5,557 nt of DNA from Opitutia bacterium (GTDB lineage: Bacteria; Verrucomicrobiota; Verrucomicrobiia; Opitutales; UBA953): positions 1 through 5,557 of the forward strand of contig CANHHS010000095.1 in NCBI GenBank assembly GCA_947460445.1. Reading direction: 5' to 3'. This document shows, in pieces, positions 5,099 through 5,557 of this stretch (the stretch's first letter is position 1; every line of letters starts with the position of its first letter). The position numbers and the translations under genes are program-made. The notes below the pieces were generated by a model. The model was not told where the DNA came from and did no database searches. It was given only the letters and a program-made list of their open reading frames with translations.

Positions 5099-5557
5099 AT
5101 GAGCTCACGCCCCTCGAGTTGCTGGTTCCTGTGTTTAGCTGCCTGGCTGGTAGCCTTGTCTGTCCACGCTGAACCCCTTCGCGGCATCCCCGCGGACGTC
5201 GATGCGGCTGTACATATTTCCTACGACGAAGCTGCGAAGTCGCAACTACACCCCGTTGCCGTCGCCCTCCAAAAACGCATGGAAAAACTTGGCGAACAAC
5301 TCGACCCAGTGGCCGCCAAAAACAATAAGGCGCTTTTAAATCGCTTAGGCCTAAAGCCTGACGGAACCCACATCATTAAGCTGGGAATCCGCATCACGAA
5401 GGGCGAAGGTGAAGAAGGTCCTGATTATTCTTTCTACGGCGTCATCCACCTCGAACTCCGTAAATCCGCTTTTGATACTTTCGCTAAAGAACAAGGCGTC
5501 AGCCCAGTTGTCATCGGTGATCTTACCGGATGGGAAGGCAGCAAACTGGTGATCGCA
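5099..5557 (+). CDS. Exported protein of unknown function, 3'-truncated by window edge
   Basis: An open frame of 153 codons runs from ATG 5099 to the right edge with no stop. An in-frame TGA at 5090-5092 fixes ATG 5099 as the earliest start. The N-terminus is a clear Sec signal peptide: short basic start (MSSRPSS), hydrophobic core (CWFLCLAAWLVALSV) and a likely cut after VHA at residue 24, before EP. No lipobox is present, so the product is periplasmic, outer-membrane-associated or secreted rather than a lipoprotein. The mature part starts AEPLRGIPADVDAAVHISYDEAAK, then a charged helical stretch (about residues 50-90) and alternating strand-like segments such as HIIKLGIRIT and YGVIHLELR. Codon use agrees with the neighbours. 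No family is recognised. The start has no good Shine-Dalgarno, and no convincing promoter was found in the 50 bp after the terminator. Confidence 0.72.
   Translation, partial: MSSRPSSCWFLCLAAWLVALSVHAEPLRGIPADVDAAVHISYDEAAKSQLHPVAVALQKRMEKLGEQLDPVAAKNNKALLNRLGLKPDGTHIIKLGIRITKGEGEEGPDYSFYGVIHLELRKSAFDTFAKEQGVSPVVIGDLTGWEGSKLVIA

Overview
This window looks like ordinary bacterial housekeeping DNA of moderate GC content with tightly packed genes. The gene set (complex I subunit NuoN, a XerD-type recombinase, a two-domain ArgA, a family-4-like uracil-DNA glycosylase and a single-RRM protein with an RGG tail) and the protein details would fit a Verrucomicrobiota/Opitutae-like bacterium. That placement is an impression from recalled homologues, not a computed result. 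No mobile element, CRISPR array, tRNA or rRNA was seen.

Layout, left to right. The 3' part of nuoN (+) enters from the left edge and ends 3 bp from the end of a convergent xerD-type gene (-). Divergent from xerD is argA (+), a full-length N-acetylglutamate synthase with an inactive-kinase-like domain and a GNAT domain. argA converges on a uracil-DNA glycosylase gene (-) with a 5-bp gap; both stop codons sit in the two arms of a perfect 7-bp inverted repeat. Next comes a 293-bp non-coding region with back-to-back candidate promoters, dyads and hairpins. It separates the glycosylase from a small RRM/RGG RNA-binding protein (+), which ends at a strong intrinsic terminator. Finally a new gene (+) begins with a clear signal peptide and runs off the right edge. 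It has no stop inside the window, and its function is not recognised.

The genes do not form one pathway. They cover respiration (nuoN), chromosome-dimer resolution (xerD), arginine biosynthesis (argA), uracil repair (udg), RNA binding and one exported protein. The strands alternate (+ - + - + +), so only short transcription units are possible inside the window. The most interesting points are the organised divergent control region between udg and the RRM gene, the altered iron-sulphur ligand set and active-site motif of the glycosylase, and the unidentified exported protein. I see no convincing new multi-gene system.
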